A stretch of 64,000 nucleotides of DNA from Actinomycetota bacterium (GCA_035697485.1 DASSCU010000011.1:1-64000), one strand, 5' to 3'. Shown: positions 44,608-54,166, counted from the stretch's first letter. The notes: generated by a model not told the origin, from the letters alone. Translations and numbers: made by a program.

Positions 44608-45501
44608 ATGAGCGATACCGCGCAAGAAGTCGCCTCGCAGCCGGATCGTTGGCGACGGGCGGTGGCCTTGGCGGCCGGGGTCGCTCCCGTACTGCCGGCG
44701 CTCGGCGAGCGGGTCGCCGTCGTCGGTTGCGGCACCTCGCTCTACGCGGCCCGGGCCTACGCCGGGCTGCGCGAGGAGGCGGGGCAGGGTGAGACCGACG
44801 CGTTCCCCGCATCGGAGTTCCCCGCGGGCCGATCCTACGACCGAGTCGTCGCGATCAGCAGGAGCGGCACGACGTCGGAAGTCGTCTCGGTCCTGCGCCG
44901 GCTGGACCGGGTGCGCACGGTCGTGATCACCGGGGTGCCGACCTCGCCCGCGGTGGAGATCGCGTCCGACGCCGTGACCCTCGAGTTCGCGGACGAGCGC
45001 TCGGTCGTGCAGACGCGTTTCGCGACCTCGACGCTCGCCATGTTGCGCGCCCACCTCGGCCAGGAGCTCGGGCCGGTGATCGTCGACGCGGAGCGAGCGC
45101 TCGCCGAGCCGGTCCGGGCGGACGACGTCGACCACGAGCACTTCGTGTTCCTCGGACACGGGTGGAGCGTCGGCATCGCCGAGGAAGCAGCGCTCAAACT
45201 CCGGGAGGCCACGCGCTCGTACACCGAGGCATATCCAGCGATGGAATACCGACATGGCCCCATCAGCATCGCCGGCGATCGGACGCTCGTCTGGGTGATC
45301 GGCACCCCTGATCCCACGATCGTCGATGACGTGCGCGCCGTGGGCGCCTCCGTTCGTGTGGCGACCCTCGACCCGATGGCGGAGCTGGTGCGCGTGCACC
45401 GGCTCACGCTGGCCCTCGCCGAGCGGCGCGGGCTCGACCCCGACCACCCGCAGCACCTGACCCGATCAGTGGTGCTGTCCGCGAAAGGAGCGAACCCATG
45501 A
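44608..45501 (+). CDS. SIS-domain sugar-phosphate isomerase/deaminase-like protein
   Basis: Two-SIS-domain protein of 297 residues, like AgaS or the isomerase half of glucosamine synthase. The first domain is VAVVGCGTSLYAARAYAGL and RVVAISRSGTTSEVVSVLRRL (Ser/Thr of the phosphate loop). The second is HFVFLGHGWSVGIAEEAALKLREA and YTEAYPAMEYRHGPIS. There is no glutaminase domain, so it probably isomerises or deaminates an imported amino-sugar or ketose phosphate. I choose ATG 44608 (promoter spacing); ATGs at 44557 and 44578 lie upstream in frame. It overlaps the lipoprotein gene by 4 bp. Confidence 0.85.
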   Translation: MSDTAQEVASQPDRWRRAVALAAGVAPVLPALGERVAVVGCGTSLYAARAYAGLREEAGQGETDAFPASEFPAGRSYDRVVAISRSGTTSEVVSVLRRLDRVRTVVITGVPTSPAVEIASDAVTLEFADERSVVQTRFATSTLAMLRAHLGQELGPVIVDAERALAEPVRADDVDHEHFVFLGHGWSVGIAEEAALKLREATRSYTEAYPAMEYRHGPISIAGDRTLVWVIGTPDPTIVDDVRAVGASVRVATLDPMAELVRVHRLTLALAERRGLDPDHPQHLTRSVVLSAKGANP

Positions 45502-46817
45502 AGCGTCGGTTCACGCGATGGCTGGCGGCCGGGGCGGCGCTGATGCTGCTCGGGGCAGCGTGCACGTTCGGCGCCGAGGACACGGGTGGCGGGGGAACGG
45601 CGGCGCCCGACGAGCCAGTGACCTTGCGAGTCTGGTCGCTGCAGAGCCCGTCGTACAAGCGGGCCTTCAAGGATCTCGAGGCTGGCTTCGAAGACGCGAA
45701 TCCCAACGTGGATGTGGAGGTCGAGTTCTTCGACTACGACACCTACATCCAGACGCTCCAGACCTCGCTGCCGGCCGGGAGCGGCGCCGACGTGGTCCAG
45801 CTGTTCGGAACGTGGGTGTGCAGCTACGCCGACACCCTCACATCGGTTCCCTCCGATGTGATGTCGCTCGAGGACGCCCGGGCCGACTTCTACGAGGCGC
45901 CGATCGACGGCTTCACGTGCGACGAGACGCTGTACGGGTTCCCCCAGGAGTTCAACATCGAGTACGGAGCCACGCTCGTGAACACCGAGGTCGCCGCGGC
46001 CGCCGGTGTCGACGCGACCGCGGGCTGGGCCTCGTGGGACGAGTTCAAAGCCGACGCCAAGGCGATGACCGAAACGAGGGACGGCACGATCACCCGGGCG
46101 GGCTATCACTTCACCGCCGGCGACGGCCTGCCGTTCACGTTCTACTCGTTGATCCTGCAAGCGGGCGGGCACTTCCTAGCCGAAGACGGCCAGTCGTTCA
46201 CGATCGACACGCCCGAGGCCCGGGAGGCGGTCGCCCTCATGCAATCGATCGTCGACGAGGGCATCACCGACCCGACGCTGTTCAACGACACGGAGAACTG
46301 GGTCGGCGACTGCTACTTCGAGGAAGTGTGTTCGATGGGGCTGGTCGGGCCGTGGGTGATCACCGACTACGAGGCCGACTTCCCGGAGGTCGCTGCCGCG
46401 ACGCAGTACGTGCCGCTCCCGACCCTCGGGGAAACTCCTGACTTCGTCGCCGACTCTGGCTGGGGGCTCACGGTCTCGGCGGACAGCCAGGTCACGAACG
46501 TCGCGTGGGACTTCATCGAGTACGCGACCCTCGACCCCGAGATCGCCGCCGAGTGGAACGTCGATACCGGCACCCTGCCGGCGCTGCGCGAGAACGGCGA
46601 GGGCGTCGTGAAGGAGGAGTTGATCGCCGCGTTCCCGCACTTCGCACCGTGGTTCGAGCTCCTTCCCTACGGGCAGTTCGTCGGGAACCTTCCCGACCGC
46701 GACCTGCTCTGGTACGAGATCACGTACCCGCACCTGTTGAAGGTGCTGCAGGGTGGCGAGAGCGTGGACGATGCGCTGGCGGCGATGGAATCCGAAGCGA
46801 ACGACATGTTCCGCTAG
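45498..46817 (+). CDS. ABC sugar-transporter substrate-binding lipoprotein
   Basis: Periplasmic-type (surface lipoprotein) binding protein of 439 residues. The signal peptide MKRRFTRWLAAGAALMLLG ends in a lipobox (LLGAAC, lipidated Cys at about residue 22). The mature part is a family-1 solute-binding protein with TLRVWSLQSPSYKRAFKDL, VVQLFGTWVCSYADT, GFPQEFNIEYGATLVN and a C-terminal GWGLTVSADSQ segment. It likely binds an oligosaccharide or glycoside. Its permeases follow directly, and two cysteines elsewhere may form a disulfide. ATG overlaps the SIS stop. Confidence 0.93.
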   Translation: MKRRFTRWLAAGAALMLLGAACTFGAEDTGGGGTAAPDEPVTLRVWSLQSPSYKRAFKDLEAGFEDANPNVDVEVEFFDYDTYIQTLQTSLPAGSGADVVQLFGTWVCSYADTLTSVPSDVMSLEDARADFYEAPIDGFTCDETLYGFPQEFNIEYGATLVNTEVAAAAGVDATAGWASWDEFKADAKAMTETRDGTITRAGYHFTAGDGLPFTFYSLILQAGGHFLAEDGQSFTIDTPEAREAVALMQSIVDEGITDPTLFNDTENWVGDCYFEEVCSMGLVGPWVITDYEADFPEVAAATQYVPLPTLGETPDFVADSGWGLTVSADSQVTNVAWDFIEYATLDPEIAAEWNVDTGTLPALRENGEGVVKEELIAAFPHFAPWFELLPYGQFVGNLPDRDLLWYEITYPHLLKVLQGGESVDDALAAMESEANDMFR

Positions 46818-46828
46818 GGGCTGCCGTC

Positions 46829-47833
46829 ATGGCGAGTGCCACGATCGAGCGACCACGGGGCCGACGCCGGTGGCTCGGCGGGCGTGAGGGTGCCCAGCGC
46901 CGGTTCGTCGCGGTGGTCCTCTCGCCCGCGCTCGCCTACATGGCGGTCTTCCTGCTGCTTCCGATCGCCTGGGCGATCCTCCTCGCGTTCTTCGACTTCA
47001 GTTCTCGTCGCACGGGGAGCCCGTTCCTCGGGCTCGGGCTCGACAACCCGTACGTGGGTCTCGAGCACTTCAAGCGCATGTTCGACTTCTCCAGCACGGC
47101 GCCGCTCGAGGTGCGGCAGTTCCACACCGCGGTCAAGGTCACGCTGCTGTTCGCGTTCCTGGTGCTGCCGCTGAACCTCGCGATCACCCTGCCCCTCGCG
47201 GCCATGATCGAGTCGGTGCGTGACCGGTGGAAGGTGCTCTACCGCACCGTGTTCTTCCTTCCGGTGCTCACGTCGGCGGTCGGCGTGGCGATCATCTGGG
47301 GATTCGTGCTGAACCCGCAGCGGGGCCTGCTGAACGGGATGATCACGCGCCTCACGGGCCGGTTCACCTCGATCGCCTGGACGACCGACGCAGACCTCGT
47401 CTTCGTCGGCATCCCGGTGGCGCTGATCGCGATCATCGTCGCCTACCTCTGGCAGGACATCGGCTACAACCTCGTGATCTTCATCGCCGCGCTGCAGTCG
47501 ATCCCGGACTCGGTGAAGGATGCCGCGAGGGTCGACGGTGCGAGCACGTGGCAGACGTTCCGATACATCACCCTGCCGCTGCTCAAGCCGACGATCCTGT
47601 TGGTGTCGGTGCTCACGATGATCTCGTCGTTCCAGGTGTTCGACCTCTTCCAGGTGATGACGAACGGGGGTCCCGACGATCAGACGCGGGCGCTCTCGCT
47701 CGACATCTACGAGAGCGCGTTCCGCTACCAGCGCATGGGATGGGCCGCGGCGGTCTCCGTCGTGTTGTTCCTGCTGGTGCTCACGATCTCGCTCGTGCAG
47801 TCGCGGTTCCTCAAGGCGAACTGGGAGTACTGA
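46829..47833 (+). CDS. ABC sugar-transporter permease (MalF/UgpA type)
   Basis: Permease of 334 residues with six helices. The first is about residues 31-53 (VVLSPALAYMAVFLLLPIAW). Others are near 105-125, 140-162, 190-215 and 240-260. The ATPase-contact EAA loop is DAARVDGASTWQTFRYITLPLLKP. It lies 11 bp after the binding protein and joins the second permease with no spacing. Transport direction is inward, inferred from its binding protein. Confidence 0.93.
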   Translation: MASATIERPRGRRRWLGGREGAQRRFVAVVLSPALAYMAVFLLLPIAWAILLAFFDFSSRRTGSPFLGLGLDNPYVGLEHFKRMFDFSSTAPLEVRQFHTAVKVTLLFAFLVLPLNLAITLPLAAMIESVRDRWKVLYRTVFFLPVLTSAVGVAIIWGFVLNPQRGLLNGMITRLTGRFTSIAWTTDADLVFVGIPVALIAIIVAYLWQDIGYNLVIFIAALQSIPDSVKDAARVDGASTWQTFRYITLPLLKPTILLVSVLTMISSFQVFDLFQVMTNGGPDDQTRALSLDIYESAFRYQRMGWAAAVSVVLFLLVLTISLVQSRFLKANWEY

Positions 47834-48736
47834 GTGGCGACGACGATCGAACGACCGGCTGCAGGCGAGCGGGCGGATGCCGCGACGCGCCAGCCTCGGC
47901 TGCCGGGGCAGGGGCGCCACACCCTCAGCCGCCTCGCCCTCTACGCGCTGCTCTCGGTCTTCGGGGTGATCGCGGCCGTCCCGTTCGTCTGGATGATCCT
48001 GGGATCGTTCAAGACCGGCGCGGAGCTGCGACAGACCCCGCCGACGTTCTGGCCCCAGGATCCGACGCTCGCGAACTACGAGACCATCCTGAGCGACCCC
48101 GACCTGCCGCTCGCGCTCTTCTACCGGAACTCCCTGTTCGTGGCCGTCACGGTCGTGATCGCCACGCTGTTCACGAGTTCGCTGCTCGGATACGTCTTCG
48201 CGAAGTACGAGTTCCGCGGGCGCCAGCCGCTGTTCTGGTTCGTGCTCGCGACGATGATGATCCCGGCGCAGGTCACGATGATCCCGGCGTACCTGATCCT
48301 CGTGCAGCTGGGGCTGCTGAACAACCTGTGGGGACTGGTGCTGCCGTCGTTCGTCGACGCGTTCGGCATCTTCCTGATGCGGCAGTTCATGTTCTCGATC
48401 CCCGACGACGAGATCTGGTCGGCGCGGGTCGACGGCGCGTCGGAGTGGCGCATCTACCGCTCGGTCGTGCTGCCGCAGCTGAAGCCGGCGCTCGCCACCC
48501 TCGGCATGCTCACGTTCATGTTCCACTGGAACGCGTACCTGTGGCCGCTGATCGTGCTGACCGAGCAGGACAAGCGCACGCTGCCGATCATCCTCACGTG
48601 GTACGAGACGCAGCACACCGCGCAGCCCAACCTCGTGATGGCCGCCTCGGTGCTGATGGTGATCCCGGTGCTGATCGTCTTCGGGCTCTCGCAGCGCTGG
48701 ATCGTGCGCGGCTTGACCCTCACGGGCACGAAATGA
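47834..48736 (+). CDS. ABC sugar-transporter permease (MalG/UgpE type)
   Basis: Partner permease of 300 residues. Helix 1 is about 33-57 (LALYALLSVFGVIAAVPFVWMIL) and the usual FKTGAEL follows. The EAA loop is SARVDGASEWRIYRSVVLPQLKP. The C-terminus ends QRWIVRGLTLTGTK, a family hallmark. GTG start right after the first permease stop. It overlaps the second GH4 gene by 4 bp, tying transport to hydrolysis. Confidence 0.93.
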   Translation: MATTIERPAAGERADAATRQPRLPGQGRHTLSRLALYALLSVFGVIAAVPFVWMILGSFKTGAELRQTPPTFWPQDPTLANYETILSDPDLPLALFYRNSLFVAVTVVIATLFTSSLLGYVFAKYEFRGRQPLFWFVLATMMIPAQVTMIPAYLILVQLGLLNNLWGLVLPSFVDAFGIFLMRQFMFSIPDDEIWSARVDGASEWRIYRSVVLPQLKPALATLGMLTFMFHWNAYLWPLIVLTEQDKRTLPIILTWYETQHTAQPNLVMAASVLMVIPVLIVFGLSQRWIVRGLTLTGTK

Positions 48737-50043
48737 CGACGGTCACCCTGATCGGGGCGGGAAGCGCGGAGTTCGCTGCCGAGCTGGTGACCGACTTCCT
48801 CTCGGTCGACGCCTTGCCCGAAGGGCAGTTCCGTCTCGTCGACACCGATCCGGTCCGGCTCGAGCTCGCCCGCCGGTTCGCCGAGCACCTGATCGAGCGG
48901 ACCGGCAAGGCGTGGACCGTGCGGGCCGACGTCGACCGCGCGGCCGTACTCGCCGGCAGCGACGTCGTGATCAACACGATCGAGGTGGCGGGGCTGCGCA
49001 ACGTACGCCACGACTACGACATCCCGCTGCGCCACGGGGTCGACCAGTGCATCGGCGACACGATCGGGCCCGGCGGGCTCTTCAAGGCGTTCCGCACGAT
49101 CCCGGCGTGGCTCGAGATCCTGGGGGATATCGAGCGGTCGTGTCCCGAGGCGCTCGTGCTGAACCACACGAACCCGATGTCGATGATGGTGCTCGCCGCC
49201 TCGCGGGCTTCGTCGATCCCCGTCTATGGCATGTGCCACTCGGTGCACTACACCGTCGAACAGCTCGCGGAGTACCTCGAGGCCGACCTCGCCAGGCTGA
49301 CGTTCCGGGCGGCCGGCGTGAACCACCTGGCGTGGATCACGGAGCTCTGGCTCGACGGCGAAGACGCCTACCCGATGCTGCGCGAGCGGGGTCGCGTGCC
49401 CGAGGTCTGGGAGCAGGACCCCGTGCGCTTCGAGCTGATGTTCCACCTCGGCCGGTTTCCGACCGAGTCCAGCGGGCACGTGAGCGAGTACCTCCCCTCC
49501 TTCCGGTCGCACCCCGAGACGTTGAAGCGATACGCGCGGCCCGGGTACCGAGGGGAGTCGGGCTACTACGCGAACAACTGGCCGACGTGGCGGACCGAGA
49601 GCGACGAACGGCTCGCCCGCGTGCTCGCCGGCGACGAGGAGTACCCGATGGAGCGCGGCGGCGAGTATCCCTCGCGCATCGTCGAGGCGATGGCCACCGG
49701 CGAGCCCGTCGGTGTGTACGTGAACGTCCCCAACGACGGCTGGATCGCGAACCTCGAGCGGGGCGGTGTGGTCGAGGTGGAGGCGGTCGTCGACCGCGAC
49801 GGCATCCGTCCGCAGCGGTTCGGGGCGTTGCCTCCGCAGCTCGCCGCGCTCGATCGGCGGCATCTGGAGATCCACGACCTCGCCGTGACGGCGCTGCTCG
49901 AACGCGATCGGGAGCTCGCGGTGCAGGCGTTGATGCTCGACCCGCTCACCTCGGCCGTCTGCGCCCCGGCTGAGATCCGCGCGATGTTCGACGAGATGGT
50001 GGCTGCCGAACGCGAGGACCTACCATCGTTCCTCGAGATATGA
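48733..50043 (+). CDS. Glycoside hydrolase family 4 protein (second copy)
   Basis: GH4 glycosidase of 436 residues. Motifs are VTLIGAGSAEFAAELVTDFL, GDTIGPGGLFKAFRT, VLNHTNPMSMMVLA, GMCHSVHYTVEQL (metal Cys and His) and AGVNHLAWITEL. It is recognisably related to, but clearly diverged from, the GH4 at 41460, so it may serve a different linkage or anomer. Being coupled to the permease gene, it likely acts on the imported glycoside. ATG 48733 overlaps the permease stop. Confidence 0.9.
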   Translation: MTTVTLIGAGSAEFAAELVTDFLSVDALPEGQFRLVDTDPVRLELARRFAEHLIERTGKAWTVRADVDRAAVLAGSDVVINTIEVAGLRNVRHDYDIPLRHGVDQCIGDTIGPGGLFKAFRTIPAWLEILGDIERSCPEALVLNHTNPMSMMVLAASRASSIPVYGMCHSVHYTVEQLAEYLEADLARLTFRAAGVNHLAWITELWLDGEDAYPMLRERGRVPEVWEQDPVRFELMFHLGRFPTESSGHVSEYLPSFRSHPETLKRYARPGYRGESGYYANNWPTWRTESDERLARVLAGDEEYPMERGGEYPSRIVEAMATGEPVGVYVNVPNDGWIANLERGGVVEVEAVVDRDGIRPQRFGALPPQLAALDRRHLEIHDLAVTALLERDRELAVQALMLDPLTSAVCAPAEIRAMFDEMVAAEREDLPSFLEI

Positions 50044-50068
50044 CCCCATCGGAAGCCGGAGGAACGAC

Positions 50069-50434
50069 ATGCCACGCAGGACGATCCTCGCCGCCGGATC
50101 GAGCGCCGCGCTCGTGCTCGCGCTCGCCGCGTGCGGCGGCGGCGAGGAGGCGCCGACGTGTGAGAACCCTCGAACCACGGCCAGCGTGGCGATGGGCGAC
50201 TTCGTCTACGACCCCGGCTGCGTCGAGGTCGCGCCGGGCGACGAGCTCGAGATCGTGAACGACGGCAAGGCGCCCCACACGTTCTCGGTCGAGGCCGATG
50301 CCGCCGACGCCGAGGTTGACGTGCCGGCGGGCGAACGGGCGACGCTCACGATCCCGGCGCTCGAGGCCGGCACATACCGGGTCGTCTGTACCTACCACCC
50401 GCAGATGGAAGGTGCGCTCCGCGTCACGGGGTAG
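50069..50434 (+). CDS. Cupredoxin-type blue copper lipoprotein
   Basis: Small exported copper protein of 121 residues. The signal peptide ends in a lipobox with lipidated C22 (LALAAC). The mature plastocyanin-like domain has copper ligands His70 (APHTFSV), Cys107, His110 and Met113 (VVCTYHPQM), the C-x2-H-x2-M spacing of amicyanin. It may carry electrons at the cell surface. Two more cysteines (residues 31 and 51) could form a disulfide. Its place between GH4 and ABC ATPase genes in the same direction is unusual for an electron carrier; an SD-like gccggagga precedes ATG 50069. Confidence 0.85.
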   Translation: MPRRTILAAGSSAALVLALAACGGGEEAPTCENPRTTASVAMGDFVYDPGCVEVAPGDELEIVNDGKAPHTFSVEADAADAEVDVPAGERATLTIPALEAGTYRVVCTYHPQMEGALRVTG

Positions 50435-50456
50435 GGCCCACCGAGGAGAGGACGCC

Positions 50457-51662
50457 ATGGCCGACATCGCGATCGAGGAAGCCACGAAGGTCTACCCCGA
50501 CGGCACGGAGGCGGTCGCCGACTTGGACCTGGCGATCGCCGACGGCGAGTTCGTGGTGCTCGTCGGGCCCTCCGGCTGCGGGAAGACCACCGCCCTGCGC
50601 ATGGTCGCCGGCCTCGAGGAGATCTCGAGCGGCACCGTGCGCATCGGTGGCCGCGTCGTGAACGACCTGCCGCCGAAGGATCGCGACGTCGCGATGGTGT
50701 TCCAGAACTACGCGCTGTACCCGCACATGTCCGTGTACGACAACATGGCCTTCGCCTTGAAGATCCGGAAGATGGGCAAGGACGAGATCTCTCGGCGCGT
50801 GAACGATGCCGCGGGGATCCTCGGGCTGGAGGAGTACCTGCAGCGTAAGCCGAAGGCGCTGTCGGGCGGACAGCGCCAGCGGGTGGCGATGGGCCGGGCG
50901 ATCGTGCGGGAGCCGCGGGCGTTCCTGATGGACGAGCCCCTGTCGAACCTCGACGCGAAGCTCCGCGTACAGATGCGTGCCGAGATCGCGAAGCTGCAGC
51001 AGGACCTCGGCGTCACGACGATCTACGTCACCCACGACCAGATCGAGGCGATGACGATGGGCGATCGCGTCGCGGTGCTGAAGCAGGGGCGCCTGCAGCA
51101 GGTCGACGTCCCTCAGGTGCTGTACGACCGACCCGCGAACCTGTTCGTGGCCGGCTTCATCGGCTCGCCGGCGATGAACCTCGTCGACGCGTCCCTCGAT
51201 CTCGAGGGCGACCGCATGGTGGTGACGTTCGGCTCGACGACCCTCGAGCTCGACGACCGCGTGCTCGACCGCCGTCCGTCGCTCCGGGGGTGCGCAGGTC
51301 GCCGCATGGTCGTGGGCATCCGTCCCGAGGATCTGGAGGACGCCGCGATGACCGCGGACGGTCCCCGAGGACGTCGCATGACCGCCACGGTCGACCTGCT
51401 GGAGGCGCTGGGCTCGGAGGTACTCGCCCATTTCACGGTCGACGCGCCCCCCGTCGTGACCGACGATACGAAGGAGCTGGTTCGCGATCTCGGCACCACC
51501 GAACAGCTCGAGGCCCTGGCCGCCGAGGGCACCTCGAGCTTCGTGGCGCGCCTCGATCCGCGCAGCGCGGCGAGACGGGGCGCGCCGGTCGAGCTGGCGG
51601 TCGACGTCGAGCGCATGCATTTCTTCGATCTCGACGATGGGCGAAGCATCTTCGACGACTGA
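50457..51662 (+). CDS. ABC sugar-transporter ATPase (MsmK/UgpC type)
   Basis: ATPase of 401 residues. Walker A is [17 protein letters not shown]-loop [11 protein letters not shown], signature [15 protein letters not shown], Walker [17 protein letters not shown] and the H-loop [16 protein letters not shown]. The C-terminal OB-type (TOBE) regulatory domain continues from about residue 235 and is longer than average. It most likely energises the permeases encoded upstream and possibly other sugar importers. ATG 50457 has gaggagagg 5 nt before it. It follows the cupredoxin by 22 bp. Confidence 0.94.
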   Translation: MADIAIEEATKVYPDGTEAVADLDLAIADGEFVVLVGPSGCGKTTALRMVAGLEEISSGTVRIGGRVVNDLPPKDRDVAMVFQNYALYPHMSVYDNMAFALKIRKMGKDEISRRVNDAAGILGLEEYLQRKPKALSGGQRQRVAMGRAIVREPRAFLMDEPLSNLDAKLRVQMRAEIAKLQQDLGVTTIYVTHDQIEAMTMGDRVAVLKQGRLQQVDVPQVLYDRPANLFVAGFIGSPAMNLVDASLDLEGDRMVVTFGSTTLELDDRVLDRRPSLRGCAGRRMVVGIRPEDLEDAAMTADGPRGRRMTATVDLLEALGSEVLAHFTVDAPPVVTDDTKELVRDLGTTEQLEALAAEGTSSFVARLDPRSAARRGAPVELAVDVERMHFFDLDDGRSIFDD

Positions 51663-51678
51663 CACCGAGCCCGGTCGT

Positions 51679-51684
51679 TACGAT
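51679..51684 (+). promoter_or_regulatory. -10 hexamer TACGAT, leaderless deoC
   Basis: TACGAT lies 7 nt before GTG 51692 and contains the base pairs of the alternative ATG 51683, which is thus rejected as the start. It suggests that deoC-ALDH-ALDH can be expressed independently of the upstream ABC operon. Confidence 0.6.
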
Positions 51685-51691
51685 GGTGGGC

Positions 51692-52651
51692 GTGTCGCTG
51701 GCAGCCGAGCTCACTCCGCGTCCCCCCGCCGAATCCGTCGCCACCGCGCCGGAGGCCGCGCGGATCGTGGCTCGCGCCACCGCGGTCGACGCCGTCGGCC
51801 TCGAGGGCAGGGCTGCGGCGCTCGCGACCCGGTCGATCAAGCGGGACGCCAAGATCTGGGGGCTCGAGCTCGCGATCCGGTGCATGGACCTCACGACGCT
51901 CGAGGGCACGGACACCACCGGCAAGATCGTGGCGATGTGCGCCAAAGCGGTCCGTCCCGACCCGATGCGGCCCGACGTGCCGAGCGTGGCCGCGGTCTGT
52001 CTGTACCCACAGCTCGTGCCGGTGGCGGTCGAGCAGCTGCGCGGCACCGGCGTCGCGGTCGCGAGCGTGGCCGGAGGGTTCCCCTCGGGCCTCGGACCGC
52101 TCGACGCCCGGCTGCAGGAGATCCGAGACGTCGCCGCGGCCGGCGCCGACGAGGTCGACATCGTGCTGAACCGGTCGCTGTTCCTCGGTGGACGGTACGC
52201 GGAGGCGTTCGAAGAGCTCGTCGCCGCTCGCGAGGCCGCCGTCTCGACGCGCCTCAAGGTGATCCTCGAGACGGGGGAGCTCGGTTCCTACGACCGCGTC
52301 CGACAAGCGTCGATGCTCTCGATGGCCGCGGGCGCCGACTTCATCAAGACGTCGACCGGCAAGATCGGCGTCAACGCGACCCTGCCGACCGCGCTCTGCA
52401 TGATGGAGGCCGCGCGCGACTTCCACGATCAGGCGGGGCGGAAGGTCGGCATCAAGGTGGCCGGGGGTGTGCGCCGCGCCAAGCAGTCACTGCAGTACCT
52501 CGTGCTGGTGCACGAGACGCTCGGGCCCGATTGGATGACGCCCGAGCGCTTCCGCATCGGGGCCTCGAGCCTGCTGAACGACGTGCTGATGCAACTCGAG
52601 AAGGAACGCACCGGTCACTACTCTGGGCCGGACTACTTCACGATCGACTGA
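51692..52651 (+). CDS. deoC: Deoxyribose-phosphate aldolase
   Basis: Class I aldolase of 319 residues splitting 2-deoxyribose 5-phosphate to glyceraldehyde 3-phosphate and acetaldehyde. The Schiff-base lysine is K219 in DFIKTSTGK, with the proton-relay lysine K224 and another in GIKVAGGVRR. VASVAGGFPSGL, DEVDIVLNRSLFLGG and LKVILETGEL are the remaining core strands. It is longer than bacterial DeoC of E. coli type, as common in the actinobacterial group linked to aldehyde dehydrogenases. It is followed by two ALDH-family genes that could oxidise the aldehyde product. Confidence 0.93.
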   Translation: MSLAAELTPRPPAESVATAPEAARIVARATAVDAVGLEGRAAALATRSIKRDAKIWGLELAIRCMDLTTLEGTDTTGKIVAMCAKAVRPDPMRPDVPSVAAVCLYPQLVPVAVEQLRGTGVAVASVAGGFPSGLGPLDARLQEIRDVAAAGADEVDIVLNRSLFLGGRYAEAFEELVAAREAAVSTRLKVILETGELGSYDRVRQASMLSMAAGADFIKTSTGKIGVNATLPTALCMMEAARDFHDQAGRKVGIKVAGGVRRAKQSLQYLVLVHETLGPDWMTPERFRIGASSLLNDVLMQLEKERTGHYSGPDYFTID

Positions 52652-52672
52652 CGACGACGGAGGACGACGAGC

Positions 52673-54166
52673 GTGACCGACGCGATGGAGCGACCGGCGG
52701 GCGTGGCGCCGCCATGGGAGTACGCGAGCGCCCCGGAGTCCACCGACGTCGTCCGGCTCGAGGATCGGTATGGCCTGTTCATCGGGGGCGAGTTCGTCGA
52801 GCCGAAGAGCGGACGGTGGTTCCCGACGATCAGCCCGTCGACCGAGGAGACGCTCGCCGAGGTGGCCGAGGCCGACCCGGCCGACGTCGCGCGTGCGGCC
52901 GACGCGGCGCGCGACGCCCTGCCCGGGTGGCGCGGGCTCGCACCCGCCGAGCGCGCGAAGTACGTGTTCCGCATCGCACGACAGCTGCAGGATCGAGCCC
53001 GCGAGTTCGCCGTGCTCGAGACGATGAACGGCGGCAAGCCGATCAAGGAATCGCGCGACGTCGACATCCCGCTCGCGGCCGCCCACTTCTTCTACTACGC
53101 GGGCTGGGCGGACAAGCTCGAGTACGCGTTCCCGGGGCGCGGCGCGCCTCGCGCGGTGGGCGTTGCCGGGCAGATCATCCCCTGGAACTTCCCGCTCCTG
53201 ATGGCCGCCTGGAAGCTCGCCCCCGCGCTCGCGGCCGGCAACACCGCGGTGCTGAAGCCAGCCGAGACGACCCCCCTCACGGCCCTGTTCCTCGCCCAGG
53301 TCACGCAGGAAGCCGAGCTCCCGCCGGGCGTCGTGAACATCGTCACGGGTGCGGGCGAGACGGGCGCCGCGCTCGTCGATGCCGACGTCGACAAGATCGC
53401 GTTCACCGGCTCCACCGAGGTCGGCAAGATCATCCGGCGCTCGACCGCCGGCACTGGCAAGCGCCTCACGCTCGAACTCGGCGGCAAGGCCGCGAACATC
53501 GTCTTCGAGGACGCGCCCCTCGATCAGGCCGTCGAGGGCGTGGTCAACGGCATCTTCTTCAACCAGGGCCACGTCTGTTGCGCCGGCTCGCGCCTGCTCG
53601 TGCAGGAGCCGGTCTTCGATGCGTTGCTCGGCAAGCTCAAGGATCGTTTGCAGACCCTTCGCGTCGGCGACCCGCTCGACAAGAACACCGACGTCGGCGC
53701 GATCAACTCGCGCGCGCAGCTCGACAAGATCGCGGAGCTCGTGGAGTCCGGCGTCGAGGAAGGCGCTGAGATCTACCAGCCGGAGTGCGTGTTGCCCGAA
53801 CGAGGCTTCTGGTTCCGCCCCACGCTCTTCACGGGAGTCTCGCAGTCGCACCGCATCGCGCGGGAGGAGATCTTCGGCCCGGTGCTTTCCATCCTCACAT
53901 TCAGGACGGTCGACGAGGCGATCGAGAAGGCGAACAACACGCCGTACGGGCTCAGCGCCGGCGTCTGGACCGAGAAGGGCTCGCGCATCCTGCACATGGC
54001 GCAGCGGCTGCGCGCCGGGGTCGTCTGGGCGAACACGTTCAACCGCTTCGATCCGACGTCGCCGTTCGGCGGATTCAAGGAGAGCGGCTTCGGCCGGGAA
54101 GGCGGGCTGCACGGCCTCGAGCCCTACCTCGCCTTCGACGGTGGCGGCGACGGGGGCGACCGATGA
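52673..54166 (+). CDS. Aldehyde dehydrogenase
   Basis: NAD-dependent aldehyde dehydrogenase of 497 residues, complete. Motifs: IIPWNFPLLMAAWKLAPALA, FTGSTEVGKII (NAD binding), LELGGKAANIVF (catalytic Glu), and the catalytic cysteine in FNQGHVCCAGSR. The C-terminus SPFGGFKESGFGREGG is standard. In this position it probably oxidises acetaldehyde from DeoC, or the sugar-derived aldehyde of the island (inference). GTG start; it overlaps the short homologue by ATGA. Confidence 0.93.
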   Translation: MTDAMERPAGVAPPWEYASAPESTDVVRLEDRYGLFIGGEFVEPKSGRWFPTISPSTEETLAEVAEADPADVARAADAARDALPGWRGLAPAERAKYVFRIARQLQDRAREFAVLETMNGGKPIKESRDVDIPLAAAHFFYYAGWADKLEYAFPGRGAPRAVGVAGQIIPWNFPLLMAAWKLAPALAAGNTAVLKPAETTPLTALFLAQVTQEAELPPGVVNIVTGAGETGAALVDADVDKIAFTGSTEVGKIIRRSTAGTGKRLTLELGGKAANIVFEDAPLDQAVEGVVNGIFFNQGHVCCAGSRLLVQEPVFDALLGKLKDRLQTLRVGDPLDKNTDVGAINSRAQLDKIAELVESGVEEGAEIYQPECVLPERGFWFRPTLFTGVSQSHRIAREEIFGPVLSILTFRTVDEAIEKANNTPYGLSAGVWTEKGSRILHMAQRLRAGVVWANTFNRFDPTSPFGGFKESGFGREGGLHGLEPYLAFDGGGDGGDR

